This document shows, in pieces, positions 55,856 to 64,000 of a DNA stretch of 64,000 nucleotides (positions are counted from its first letter, which is position 1; each line of letters begins with the position of its first letter). A program made the translations under genes and the position numbers. Source of the DNA: Tumebacillus avium. Its GTDB lineage: Bacteria > Bacillota > Bacilli > Tumebacillales > Tumebacillaceae. Under the pieces are notes generated by a model. That model made no database searches, was not told the origin of the DNA, and saw nothing but the letters and a program-made list of their open reading frames with translations. The stretch lies in contig NZ_CP021434.1 of NCBI RefSeq assembly GCF_002162355.1, forward strand, positions 962,501 to 1,026,500, written 5' to 3'.

Positions 55856-56862
55856 ATATTGTAGATATCGGCTTTGTAGCCTTTAAGGTGGTCAGGATTG
55901 GTGAACCATTCGGCCGTCTCCAAGAGGCCTCGCTTGAAGCCTTCGCGGTCTCCGTATTTCGGCTCCCAGCCGAGCAGTTCTTTTGCTTTCGCGTTGGCTG
56001 CCCAGAGGCGCTCGACTTCGCTTTTTTCCGGACGCAGGCGTGCCGCTTCCGTCTCGATCTCCACTTTTGCGCCCATCACTTCGGCGATCAGCTCCACCGT
56101 CTCGCCGATCGAGATCTCGTAGTTGCTGCCGATGTTGATCACTTCGCCAACCGACTTGTCCGACTCGGCGACGGCGATAAACCCTTCGACCGTGTCTTTC
56201 ACATAGTTGAAATCGCGGGTCGGGTGCAAGGAGCCGAGCTTCAGCGTGCGCTTGCCGTTGGCGATCTGGGTGATGACGGTTGGGATGATCGCACGGGCCG
56301 ACTGGCGCGGGCCGTACGTGTTGAACGGGCGGATGATCGCGACCGGCGTGTCAAAGGAGCTGTAGAACGACATCGCCATCTGGTCGGCCCCGATCTTGCT
56401 CGCCGAATATGGCGACTGCCCTTGCAGCGGATGCTCCTCGGTGATCGGGACAAATCGCGCTGTGCCGTACACTTCGGACGTCGAGGTGTGGACAACTTTC
56501 TGTACGCCCAGTTCGCGGGCGGCCTGCACGATGTTCAGCGTGCCTTTGACGTTGGTGTCCACATAGGTGTCCGGCGAGTGATAAGAGTACGGAATGGCGA
56601 TCAGCGCCGCGAGATGCAAGACGACATCGCAGCCTTTCATCGCTTCTTTCACCCCGTACGGGTCGCGGATATCACCCGCAAAAACATCGAGATGTTGCCG
56701 AATCTCTTTAGGAGAGTGGTCAAGCCAGCCCCACGAATTAAACGAGTTGTAGTAAACAAACGCCCGCACATCATGACCGCGCCGCACCAGCTCTTCGGTG
56801 AGGTGGGAGCCGATAAAACCGTCCGCTCCGGTCACCAGAATCTTTTTGTTTTTCAAATCCAC
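55852..56862 (-). CDS. LegB-family NAD-dependent 4,6-dehydratase, 336 aa
   Basis: Extended SDR: ILVTGADGFIGSHLTEELVR, HLAALIAIPYSYHSPDTYVD, VVHTSTSEVYGTA (catalytic T/S), and YSASKIGADQM (YxxxK). IRPFNTYGPRQSARAIIPTV is typical of LegB. First enzyme of the operon, acting on a GDP- or UDP-GlcNAc type substrate. Start is GTG with GAGGATG upstream. The DnaA-box-like array lies directly before it. Confidence 0.92.
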   Translation of the reverse strand: MDLKNKKILVTGADGFIGSHLTEELVRRGHDVRAFVYYNSFNSWGWLDHSPKEIRQHLDVFAGDIRDPYGVKEAMKGCDVVLHLAALIAIPYSYHSPDTYVDTNVKGTLNIVQAARELGVQKVVHTSTSEVYGTARFVPITEEHPLQGQSPYSASKIGADQMAMSFYSSFDTPVAIIRPFNTYGPRQSARAIIPTVITQIANGKRTLKLGSLHPTRDFNYVKDTVEGFIAVAESDKSVGEVINIGSNYEISIGETVELIAEVMGAKVEIETEAARLRPEKSEVERLWAANAKAKELLGWEPKYGDREGFKRGLLETAEWFTNPDHLKGYKADIYNI

Positions 56863-56887
56863 CGCTCATCCATCCTCATCGTCTCGT

Positions 56888-56980
56888 TTTTCCACAAGCA
56901 ATCCACAAATACTCCACAGTTACCCACGCTTATCCACAGAGTTATGCACATATCCACGGTACTTTTCCACATTACTCACA
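56888..56980. repeat. Array of nine DnaA-box-like 9-mers
   Basis: Same-orientation (plus strand) matches to TTATCCACA begin at 56888, 56899, 56910, 56920, 56930, 56942, 56950, 56963 and 56972. The one at 56930 is perfect; TTTTCCACA occurs twice, TTATGCACA once; the others differ at two positions. Steps are 8-13 bp, averaging about one helical turn. The array fills the gap between legB and the fliT-like gene and lies where the legB promoter should be. It could be a DnaA-binding cluster; no origin genes are nearby. Confidence 0.6.
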
Positions 56981-56993
56981 AGTCTGTCGGATA

Positions 56994-57362
56994 TTATTTC
57001 TTTTTATCGAAAAACATCGGTCCGCTGACGTTCTCATACGGGGAGGAATAGGCATTGGACGCTTCACGCATTTGATCGCCCATCGACAACTCCTGGTATA
57101 AGAGCTGCCGTTTTTGCAAAAGTTGCCGATTCGTCTGTTGATTCAGCTCATAACCCCGCTTCATCAAGCTCTGAATCTCCAACTCTTCCGCTTTATTTTG
57201 CGGCTGCCCCTTCCCTTCCTCCTCTAAGAGCAAATAATCGGAGATCAGATCTTGGCGCTCTGTAAACAATGTTGCCAAGCGATCATCATCACCCGCCTGA
57301 AGCGCTGCTTGAATCTGCAGCGTCGTCTCCAGGATGCGCTGCGCCGCTTCCAATCGGGTCAT
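56994..57362 (-). CDS. FliT-like flagellar chaperone, 122 aa
   Basis: A small helical protein directly after fliS: MTRLEAAQRILETTLQIQAA, DDRLATLFTERQDLISDYLL, RGYELNQQTNRQLLQKRQLL and a tail PYENVSGPMFFDKKK. Position and helical character match the FliT/YvyC-adjacent chaperones of Bacilli rather than clear sequence motifs. ATG 57362 has AAGGGGG eight bases ahead and avoids overlap with fliS; the longer frame is not favoured. Confidence 0.68.
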   Translation of the reverse strand: MTRLEAAQRILETTLQIQAALQAGDDDRLATLFTERQDLISDYLLLEEEGKGQPQNKAEELEIQSLMKRGYELNQQTNRQLLQKRQLLYQELSMGDQMREASNAYSSPYENVSGPMFFDKKK

Positions 57363-57375
57363 CAGCACAGCCCCC

Positions 57376-57780
57376 TTACGCCTGGTCGCCAGTACGGCCT
57401 GTTTGAGTGCGGACGACTTGTGCGGCACCGTTAAACGCTTCGTGCAATTCGCTTAGGTGACCGTATACTTCTTCCAGAATCTCTTTTTCCTTTTTCAGGT
57501 TGGCTTCGATCAACCGCTGGTTGAGGTAGTTATAGATAGAAAGCAGGTTCTCTGCGACTTCACCGCCTTGGCCGCGATCGAGGGTAATGATCAGTTCATT
57601 GATAATGTTTTGAACCCGAATATTTTTCTCGTTCGCCACGGCAAAGTTGCGTTGCTCGATTCCAAGCATTGCTTCTTTGCAAAAGCGCATCGCCCCTTCA
57701 AATAACATCAGCAACAGGCGTTCCGGAGTGGCAGTCTGCACAGCTTGGTTTTGATATTTCTGGTATGGGTTGTTCATCAT
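57376..57780 (-). CDS. fliS: Flagellin export chaperone FliS, 134 aa
   Basis: Binds the flagellin C-terminus before export. MNNPYQKYQNQAVQTATPER and LLLMLFEGAMRFCKEAMLGI are diagnostic, then INELIITLDRGQGGEVAENL and LLSIYNYLNQRLIEANLKKE. The start ATG overlaps the preceding stop (TGATG); a GTG one codon upstream is also in frame. Confidence 0.95.
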   Translation of the reverse strand: MMNNPYQKYQNQAVQTATPERLLLMLFEGAMRFCKEAMLGIEQRNFAVANEKNIRVQNIINELIITLDRGQGGEVAENLLSIYNYLNQRLIEANLKKEKEILEEVYGHLSELHEAFNGAAQVVRTQTGRTGDQA

Positions 57781-59657
57781 CACACAGTCGCTCCCTGTTT
57801 GGTTTCTTGCTGAACGCGCTCAAGCGCCACTTCGACGTGAGAGTTGATCTCATGAGCTGCTTGCAGCATCCCGGTGTACAATAAATCCGCATTGGCGGTG
57901 ACGCGCATTGCTTTTGCCTGATCCGTTTCGTTCGCCGGCGCTTTGGACAGCTTGCCTTGTGTCAGGACCAGCAACAAGTGCTGCATTGTCAAATCAAGCC
58001 ATTGTTTTTCGTTCAAACGCTTTAGATTCTGGTCGATACGGTCCAGTGCGGCATTTGCGGCTGCGACTTTGCCCGGGCGAAGGCGCTTCACTTTGTACAA
58101 GTCGCGCAGTTCCACGTTTTTACGCAGTGCGACTCGGCAGATCCTCTTGATCTGGTGCAAAGTGCGGTGCATGGTGTGCAAGACGTTGAGCGCAGGTTCC
58201 AGATCGTCCCCTGGGGGTTGGGCAGCTTCATCGATGATGCCGTCAATGTCGAAACTGTTCACGCAATATCGGTCGAGCGTCTCGCGCAACGTGCTGATCT
58301 CTGTGCCTTGAATCTTCGCTCCGCCTTCAGTGGCATCGATATACGTTCTGATCTTCCCCATCGCTTCGATCCGATCTTCAAAATAACGGCGAAACTTGTC
58401 CAATTGTGGATCTGTGAGGACAGGCTGGCCGTCGACCCCTTCCACGAACAACATCTTGCTTTTCGGGTCGTACTCTTTTTTCATGTCTTCAAACATCGTG
58501 CCAGGCGCATACGCCTGCCCGCCTGGATAGCCCAAATCCTGTCCGATAAAAATGACCGGGTCTGCTCCGGCGAGACATGCCGTTTCAAATGCCAAAGTTG
58601 CAACCGAACCGGAGTAGTTGAGGACACCGCGCGGTTCAAGATGCTGGGTTGCTTCGCGAATGATCGGATCAAACACGTTGGAGGAAAAGCTTCGTTCTCC
58701 ATACTCCTCCACAATCTTGTGGTGTACCGGCGGCAGGAAGACGAGCGGTACTCCTTCCGGACGCACCCCGGTAAAATGCTTGTAGTTCTTTTCGGTACCG
58801 TCCAACGCGAAGATCAAGTCTGGCTTGATGCCGCGCTGTTGTAGTACGCGATAAGCCGTATCAACACATAGAATCGCAGCTTTTCCTTTGACTTCATGCA
58901 ACAAGTCCACGTTTTTCGCCAACGAGGGGCCTGCCGAAACGATGATCGCCGGACGTCCGGCAAACTTGCCGGCCAAACGATTAACACCGGGATTTTTCAA
59001 AATCCGATTCAAATTGTACATCATGTTGCGCGGCCACTCTTTTTGGAAGTGCAAAATCGTGTTGTGGTCGATCCGCACGTCTTTGGCGCTAAGCGCAGTC
59101 TCTTTCGCGAACGAGGTAAGATACTCCGGGAACAAGCGGCGGTATGCCTGCCATTCCAGCCATCCTGCGTTAAACATGTTCTTGCCGATAAACTGGGACG
59201 CTTCCCTCGCAGCTTGGCGAAAATCGCCGCCGACAAGCAGATGCACATGATGATCGGTCAGAAGATCGGACAGATCAACCGCTTCCATCGCCGCTTGGAA
59301 GATCTGCCAGGACGGTTCGACGATAAACAAAGGCAAGTCTGCGCCCAGCAGGTCACGCAAAGCGCGCAGATGATACCCGAGGCCCAGCCCGACGACGATA
59401 AAAGCGCTCTGCTCCTCCTTCTTCTCGGCTTTTTGTGCAGTTGCCCAGCGCTCCGCTTCCACGATCGGCTGATAACGGGAGTAGAGCGGGCTGCTCTGAC
59501 CCTCGATTTCCACTACGATGTTCGCTGCACCCGATTTGGTCGGCTCAATGCGAACGGAATGCTCTTGCTCTTGCTGCATCTTGATCGTCGTATACTGCTC
59601 AAACAGGATGCGGCGTATCGCCAGCGCCTGTTCGTTCGCTTCTAAAAACAGGCTCAT
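57780..59657 (-). CDS. Maf-type (DUF115) flagellin glycosyltransferase, 625 aa
   Basis: Motility accessory factor family, which transfers nonulosonic acids onto flagellin in the cytoplasm. The DUF115 core spans about residues 210-400: GRPAIIVSAGPSLAKNVDLL, AAILCVDTAYRVLQQRGIKP, LIFALDGTEKNYKHFTGV and GQDLGYPGGQAYAPGTMFED. The N-terminal portion has VVGLGLGYHLRALRDLLGAD. Its place between a legionaminic-type operon and fliS/fliD/flagellin supports CMP-nonulosonic acid as donor. Full length for the family. Confidence 0.9.
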   Translation of the reverse strand: MSLFLEANEQALAIRRILFEQYTTIKMQQEQEHSVRIEPTKSGAANIVVEIEGQSSPLYSRYQPIVEAERWATAQKAEKKEEQSAFIVVGLGLGYHLRALRDLLGADLPLFIVEPSWQIFQAAMEAVDLSDLLTDHHVHLLVGGDFRQAAREASQFIGKNMFNAGWLEWQAYRRLFPEYLTSFAKETALSAKDVRIDHNTILHFQKEWPRNMMYNLNRILKNPGVNRLAGKFAGRPAIIVSAGPSLAKNVDLLHEVKGKAAILCVDTAYRVLQQRGIKPDLIFALDGTEKNYKHFTGVRPEGVPLVFLPPVHHKIVEEYGERSFSSNVFDPIIREATQHLEPRGVLNYSGSVATLAFETACLAGADPVIFIGQDLGYPGGQAYAPGTMFEDMKKEYDPKSKMLFVEGVDGQPVLTDPQLDKFRRYFEDRIEAMGKIRTYIDATEGGAKIQGTEISTLRETLDRYCVNSFDIDGIIDEAAQPPGDDLEPALNVLHTMHRTLHQIKRICRVALRKNVELRDLYKVKRLRPGKVAAANAALDRIDQNLKRLNEKQWLDLTMQHLLLVLTQGKLSKAPANETDQAKAMRVTANADLLYTGMLQAAHEINSHVEVALERVQQETKQGATV

Positions 59658-59658
59658 C

Positions 59659-60471
59659 TTACGACCCCTTTCTCATCGTGTCGAGCAGTCTTTTCAATTC
59701 TTGCATCCGCTCCATCGCCTTTGACAGCGTTTCCGCAACTTCATACTCCAACAGGTCGGCGACGTCGGTCAGATTCTTCTGTTCCATCGCAGCTCCTAAA
59801 TCGGCGAGTTGCCCTTGATAGGTGCCATGCAGTTGCAGCAGCTCGACGCTGCCTTTTTGCGCCAACCATGCCCCGAGTCCTCCGAGGCAGGAGTTGATCC
59901 ACTCCAGCCCTTCGACCGCTTCGACGAACAAGGTGTGCGCGTCTTCGTCACGGCCTTCCTGAAACAGTCTTGAAACGCTGATCAGTCCTTGCTTCAGCTT
60001 CGGCAGATAGTCGAACGCCGTGTTCGCCAATCCTTCTGCGAACTCAACCATCGGCTGGGACGAAATAACCGCTTGTGTGATCTCGTCATGAGCAATATCT
60101 CCCAAGCTGTCCGGCAGCACTTCCACGCCGTTGATGGAGATGCCAATGATGATTCTCTCTTCTTCATTCAGGCGTTGCATCGCCTGCTCATAGACCGCCA
60201 AGAAGGTGCCTGTATCGTGTTCCGTTTCCACTCCGTCCAGATACAGGCGGAGTTTTTGTCCCGTTGCCATTTGGTAATATCCCCCTTTGGGTCCTCTTCG
60301 TACAGCGACCAGCTTGTCTCGTTGCAAATCACTCATCTGCTCTCGCACATAAGATGGCGTAATGTTCAAGATCTCGCTGATCGTTTGCGAGTTGAGTGGA
60401 TGTGCGTACGAGGAGCGACGCTGACGCAATACTTGCAGAATGCTTTCTTGAATCGCAGTTCGCACAGCCAT
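59659..60471 (-). CDS. Winged-helix protein in the flagellar operon, 270 aa
   Basis: Residues 1-60 look like an Rrf2-type winged helix: MAVRTAIQESILQVLRQRRS, NSQTISEILNITPSYVREQM and LVAVRRGPKGGYY. The remaining ~200 residues are helical, with MQRLNEEERIIIGISINGVE and a C-terminal AMERMQELKRLLDTMRKG; I do not recognise that part. No iron-sulfur cysteines. ATG 60471 follows AAAGGTGG; the longer frame to 60543 adds residues unlike a wHTH start. It stands between fliD and maf, so it may regulate flagellin or glycosylation genes, or be a helper that kept a DNA-binding-like fold. Confidence 0.65.
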   Translation of the reverse strand: MAVRTAIQESILQVLRQRRSSYAHPLNSQTISEILNITPSYVREQMSDLQRDKLVAVRRGPKGGYYQMATGQKLRLYLDGVETEHDTGTFLAVYEQAMQRLNEEERIIIGISINGVEVLPDSLGDIAHDEITQAVISSQPMVEFAEGLANTAFDYLPKLKQGLISVSRLFQEGRDEDAHTLFVEAVEGLEWINSCLGGLGAWLAQKGSVELLQLHGTYQGQLADLGAAMEQKNLTDVADLLEYEVAETLSKAMERMQELKRLLDTMRKGS

Positions 60472-60545
60472 GACCACCTTTGTATACACTAGTCGACATT
60501 TACCAGTAAACAAGAGGGGCTTCGTAAAAGCCCCAGCTGTCATCT

Positions 60546-62063
60546 TTACTGAGTACCCATCCGTGCTTGCATAAAGCTCGCCGAAGCATTGCTTTGCTGG
60601 AGCATCATTTCCATGGAGGTAAACTGCGCTTCCAGCGTTTTGCGGCGCATGCCCAGTCTTCTGTTGAACGCTTCCATCGTATCGGTGAACGACTTAATCT
60701 GCGTGTCCATCAGATTCATGCGGCTGGGCAACAAGCCCTTCGGTGCAGACGTGACCCCGTATGTTGTGGTCGTCGTATCGGTCAGCATGAACAGCTTGTT
60801 GTACATCATCCCGGCGAGGCCATTGCCAGTTCCGCTGTCTTTCTCATCAAGTTTGTCATTGCCATCGCTGTCGACGAAAAACACTTTCATCACTTCGCTC
60901 GGGTTCTGCGTCATCGCCTCACGCAGTTTCGTGCTGTTGAGCGTCAATTTCCCGGCGACGCCGTTGTCAGCCTTATCCACTTCAATGCCGATCGAGTTCA
61001 GCGTCTTGAACATGGAACTGCTGGTAAACTGCTTACCCGTGATCTCGCGCAGCGTAGACTGAATGTTATACAGCGCGGAATCGCCGCGCAACAGCCCTTT
61101 GCTCATAAACGTATCGGTAGTCGCACCAGCCACCGGCTGCTCGTTCATCCGCGCATTGATCAATTCGGTCGTGTCGTTATACGCGGTAATGAAATCTCGA
61201 ATCACCTTTTCGGAAGCTTCAAAATCCTCGGTGACGTTAAGAGAAGTCGTCGGTTCCCCCGATTTGAGCAGCGTGAGATCGACACCCATAATCACATCGG
61301 TGAGTCCCGTGTTTTTCGTACGTTCCACGTTGACTCCGTTGACACTGAATTTCGAGTTTTGACCGGCCGTAGCCGCCGTAAAGTTGCCCGATGCATCGGT
61401 CATGCCCAGTTTGCCAGTCTGGAAAATACCGCTGGCGTCATTCAATACCTGAACCGTTCGGCCGGCGCCCGTCTCTGTGGAATTTAAGATCAGCGTGTTG
61501 TCGACCACCGTTGCTTTGATCTTCATCGCTTTCGCATCGGCGCTGTCTTCCAGTGCGGAGTTGATCTTCGTCGCAATGTCGGTCAGACGGTCGGTCGCAA
61601 CAATCGTGATGTCTTTCGATGTCTGCGAGGTACTGCCATCACCCGTCTGGATCTTGAAGGTACCCGACCAGCCGAGTTCCTTTGTGGTCGGATTGGCAAA
61701 CGTCGTGATGCTGCCCGAACGGGATGTCCAAGCAGACGCGAGTTGCGTCACGTCGATGTTGTACGTGCCGGTGACGATCTTGTCGGCATTTGCCATCTTT
61801 GCGGTGACGACCTTGTCATCCGAAGAAGCCATTTTTTTCGCGAGCAGTTTTTGCGGGTCAGAAAGCGCCGAGACAGCTGTCTTCAGTTTGAGCAAAGAAG
61901 CGTTTATTTCCTGGTACAGCCCTTTGCGCAGTTCCGTTTTCTTTTGCTGTTGCTGCATTTTCACGAGCGGCTGCGATTCGATCATCATTAGTTTGTCGAC
62001 CAGGGTCTTCGAGTCCATTCCCGAAACCAAACCGCCTAAACCGCCAAGCCCTGAAATACTCAT
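60546..62063 (-). CDS. fliD: Flagellar hook-associated protein 2 (cap), FliD, 505 aa
   Basis: Filament cap protein. N-terminus GLGGLGGLVSGMDSKTLVDK and MIESQPLVKMQQQQKKTELR (FliD_N), a hypervariable middle with the D1-D3 strands, and a C-terminal FliD_C domain ending FNRRLGMRRKTLEAQFTSME. The ATG at 62063 has GGAGGTG upstream and yields the usual MSISGLGG start; an in-frame GTG lies 15 bp before. Confidence 0.95.
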   Translation of the reverse strand: MSISGLGGLGGLVSGMDSKTLVDKLMMIESQPLVKMQQQQKKTELRKGLYQEINASLLKLKTAVSALSDPQKLLAKKMASSDDKVVTAKMANADKIVTGTYNIDVTQLASAWTSRSGSITTFANPTTKELGWSGTFKIQTGDGSTSQTSKDITIVATDRLTDIATKINSALEDSADAKAMKIKATVVDNTLILNSTETGAGRTVQVLNDASGIFQTGKLGMTDASGNFTAATAGQNSKFSVNGVNVERTKNTGLTDVIMGVDLTLLKSGEPTTSLNVTEDFEASEKVIRDFITAYNDTTELINARMNEQPVAGATTDTFMSKGLLRGDSALYNIQSTLREITGKQFTSSSMFKTLNSIGIEVDKADNGVAGKLTLNSTKLREAMTQNPSEVMKVFFVDSDGNDKLDEKDSGTGNGLAGMMYNKLFMLTDTTTTTYGVTSAPKGLLPSRMNLMDTQIKSFTDTMEAFNRRLGMRRKTLEAQFTSMEMMLQQSNASASFMQARMGTQ

Positions 62064-62093
62064 CTCAAACACCTCCACAGCTTATTTCCTATA

Positions 62094-62128
62094 GAAAAGC
62101 TGGCTGGCAAATTGCCAGCCAGCTTGAG
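62094..62128 (-). terminator. Terminator after flagellin 1
   Basis: AAGCTGGCTGGCAA and TTGCCAGCCAGCTT form a perfect 14-bp stem around one base; TTTTC follows on the minus strand. Confidence 0.82.
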
Positions 62129-62143
62129 AATTTGCGAAACCGA

Positions 62144-62989
62144 TTAGCGGAGCAGGGACAGAACGCCTTGCGGAGCTTGGTTTGCTTGTGCCAGCATCGA
62201 AGTGCCCGCTTGGGTGAGGATCTGATTCTTGGTGAACTTCACCATTTCAGAAGCCATATCCACGTCGCGGATACGAGATTCTGCTGCGGTCAGGTTCTCA
62301 GCCGAAGTTTGCAGGTTGTTGATGGTGTGCTCAAGGCGGTTTTGTACAGCACCCAGCTTGGAGCGCTCGTCGTTCACGGTGTTGATCGCGTCGTCAACCG
62401 CAGTGATGAAGTCGGAAGCTGCGCTTACTTGGGAAGCTGCGTTACCGGAAGCGATATTACCGATGCCAATGGAAGTGATACCTGCATTAAGTTGTTCCGC
62501 TTGCATGGAGTTAACGGTCAGTTGGATCGTTTGGCCTTGGTTTGCACCAATTTGGAAAGTCTTGGTGTTAAACGAGCCGTTCAGCAGTTTTTGACCGTTG
62601 AACTGGGTGGTCTCTGCGATGCGGTCAATTTCGGAACGCAGTTGGAGCAGTTCGTCCTTGATCTTCGAGCGATCTGCCTTGGTGTTGGTGTCGTTGACAG
62701 CCTGAACGCCAAGTTCACGCATACGCTGCAAGATGGAGTGCGTCTCGTTGAGCGCGCCTTCTGCCGTTTGGATCAGGGAGATACCATCTTGGGAGTTCTT
62801 TACAGCCATGTTCAGACCGGAGATCTGACCGCGCATCTTTTCGGAGATCGCGAGGCCCGCTGCATCGTCGCCCGCACGGTTGATGCGGTAGCCGGAAGAC
62901 AGCTTCTCGAGGGATTTGGACAGGTTGTTGTTGTTCGCAGACAGTTTGTTTTGTGCAAACAGAGCGGACAGGTTGTTTTGAATACGCAT
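62144..62989 (-). CDS. hag: Flagellin, 281 aa
   Basis: Filament subunit exported by the flagellar apparatus. N-terminal D0/D1 MRIQNNLSALFAQNKLSANN and [21 protein letters not shown]-terminal [20 protein letters not shown] and [20 protein letters not shown] ending [10 protein letters not shown] short central variable region of about 80 residues. AAGGAGGATG precedes the ATG. Central Ser/Thr residues could carry the nonulosonic acid. Confidence 0.97.
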   Translation of the reverse strand: MRIQNNLSALFAQNKLSANNNNLSKSLEKLSSGYRINRAGDDAAGLAISEKMRGQISGLNMAVKNSQDGISLIQTAEGALNETHSILQRMRELGVQAVNDTNTKADRSKIKDELLQLRSEIDRIAETTQFNGQKLLNGSFNTKTFQIGANQGQTIQLTVNSMQAEQLNAGITSIGIGNIASGNAASQVSAASDFITAVDDAINTVNDERSKLGAVQNRLEHTINNLQTSAENLTAAESRIRDVDMASEMVKFTKNQILTQAGTSMLAQANQAPQGVLSLLR

Positions 62990-63052
62990 GATTTCATCCT
63001 CCTTGATGAGTGCAAAAGTTAGGACAGCATCCGTGCCGTCCCTTCCTTATGG

Positions 63053-63079
63053 TTATCGGATAAAGGCACTCAAAACATA
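63053..63079 (-). promoter_or_regulatory. SigD-type promoter of flagellin 1
   Basis: The minus strand carries TCCGATAA (consensus GCCGATAA) about 65 bp before the start, with 15 bp to a poor -35 (TATG in place of TAAA). The -10 is convincing, the -35 is not. Confidence 0.5.
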
Positions 63080-63170
63080 ATTGGCATATCCGGTCATATT
63101 TCGTCCTTTTCCGCCACCAGCATCTATTATCTAGCTCAATCTACAAAATAGAACTAATTTCGTTTAACAT

Positions 63171-63203
63171 AAAAAAACGACCAGTCATATGACCGGTCGT
63201 TTT
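63171..63203 (-). terminator. Terminator after flagellin 2
   Basis: AACGACCAGT and ACCGGTCGTT pair around CATATG; the minus strand continues TTTTTTTATG. Confidence 0.85.
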
Positions 63204-63210
63204 ACCCGAA

Positions 63211-64000
63211 TTAACGGAGCAGAGACAGAACGCCTTGCGGAGCTTGGTTCGCTTGCGCCAGCATCGAGGTGCCTGCTTGGGTGAGGATCTGGTTCTTGGT
63301 GAACTTCACCATTTCAGAAGCCATATCCACGTCGCGGATACGGGATTCTGCTGCGGTCAGGTTCTCAGCCGAAGTTTGCAGGTTGTTGATGGTGTGCTCA
63401 AGGCGGTTTTGTACAGCACCCAGCTTGGAGCGCTCGTTGTTTACTTTTTCAATCGCGTTGTCAACTGCAGAAATCAAGTTAGAGGAAGCCGTTACTTGGT
63501 TACCTGCAGAACCTGCTGCGATGGAACCGATGGCAGCTGCGGTGATCGAGCCAGACAGGGAAGATGCCTGCATGTCGTTGATCGACAAGGAGATCGTTTG
63601 TCCTTGGTTTGCGCCAATTTGGAAGGTCTTGGCGGAGAAGGAACCGTCGAGCAGCTTTTGACCATTGAATTGAGTGGTCGAAGCAATGCGGTCGAGTTCG
63701 GACTTCAGCTGAGTCAGCTCGTCCTTGATCTTCGAGCGGTCACCAGTGGTGTTGGTGTCGTTGACCGATTGAACGGACAACTCACGCATACGCTGCAAGA
63801 TGGAGTGCGACTCGTTGAGCGCGCCCTCTGCCGTTTGGATCAGGGAGATGCCGTCTTGGGAGTTCTTCACAGCCATGTTCAGACCGGAGATCTGGCCGCG
63901 CATCTTTTCGGAGATCGCGAGACCTGCTGCATCGTCGCCCGCACGGTTGATGCGGTAGCCGGAAGACAGCTTCTCGAGGGATTTGGACAGGTTGTTGTTG
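63211..64000 (-). CDS. Second flagellin, N-terminus cut by window edge
   Basis: Same architecture: [20 protein letters not shown] at the visible start and an identical C-terminal ~75 residues ([20 protein letters not shown] onward) to flagellin 1. The central region differs ([20 protein letters not shown]), so the two subunits probably present different surfaces. A tandem duplication with conserved ends, possibly maintained by gene conversion. Upstream start lies beyond 64000. Confidence 0.95.
   Translation of the reverse strand, partial: NNNLSKSLEKLSSGYRINRAGDDAAGLAISEKMRGQISGLNMAVKNSQDGISLIQTAEGALNESHSILQRMRELSVQSVNDTNTTGDRSKIKDELTQLKSELDRIASTTQFNGQKLLDGSFSAKTFQIGANQGQTISLSINDMQASSLSGSITAAAIGSIAAGSAGNQVTASSNLISAVDNAIEKVNNERSKLGAVQNRLEHTINNLQTSAENLTAAESRIRDVDMASEMVKFTKNQILTQAGTSMLAQANQAPQGVLSLLR

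Noticed and set aside
56888..56980. The DnaA-box array as the chromosome origin
   Set aside because: No dnaA, dnaN or other origin-linked genes are near; flagellar and sugar genes flank it.

Overview
The window reads as a Gram-positive Bacillota (Bacilli) chromosome. Evidence: a glmS self-cleaving ribozyme, a cdaA-cdaR-glmM-glmS block, a SigW-type sigma/anti-sigma pair with its own SigW promoter, YhaN/YhaO-type proteins, a DUF3888-like protein and Bacillus-like flagellins. The style is close to Tumebacillus/Alicyclobacillaceae; that placement is an inference from gene content only.

Region A (1-26.3 kb) is a specialised-metabolite cluster. It has a 2-deoxy-scyllo-inosose (DOI) synthase, a StsC/BtrR-type aminocyclitol aminotransferase, a PIG-L deacetylase, a GT4 glycosyltransferase, two class-III aminotransferases, two B12-binding-type radical SAM enzymes (one with an unusual CX3CX3C site), a methyltransferase, an NDK-like protein, an SDR-phosphotransferase fusion and a giant PEP-synthase-like dikinase. 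A glucose-6-phosphate isomerase sits at the left edge; glucose-6-phosphate is the DOI synthase substrate. Divergent from the long minus-strand operon is a short plus-strand operon: a 15-codon peptide gene with an excellent ribosome binding site, a hairpin, an NTP_transf_5 protein and an M16 peptidase. Two ABC exporter half-transporters follow. Together this looks like an aminoglycoside/aminocyclitol pathway combined with a tiny ribosomal peptide, which I do not recognise as a described system.

Region B (26.3-28.4 kb) is an AT-richer graveyard between the cluster and the 3' end of glmS: a decayed XRE/ImmA-like gene, a decayed tnsA, two copies of a Tn7-like end sequence and a decayed HEAT-repeat-type gene. 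The outer end begins TGT exactly 25 bp after the glmS stop codon, the Tn7 attachment position. The cluster therefore appears to have arrived as, or beside, Tn7-like cargo.

Region C (28.4-47.5 kb) is core chromosome: glmS with ribozyme, glmM, cdaR, cdaA, an MFS exporter, rsiW-like/sigW, small exported proteins, sulfate assimilation (sat, TauE/SafE permease, cysH), arginase, the YhaO/YhaN nuclease pair and two small proteins.

Region D (47.7-64 kb) makes and uses a flagellar sugar. A ten-gene operon encodes a legionaminic-acid-type nonulosonic acid route (LegB, LegC, LegG/NeuC, LegI/NeuB, PtmE, LegF/NeuA), with a PIG-L deacetylase, ATP-grasp ligase, HAD phosphatase and methyltransferase in place of a visible N-acetyltransferase. 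A 93-bp array of nine DnaA-box-like 9-mers precedes it. Then come FliT-like, FliS, a Maf/DUF115 flagellin glycosyltransferase, a winged-helix protein, FliD and two tandem flagellins, the second cut by the window edge.
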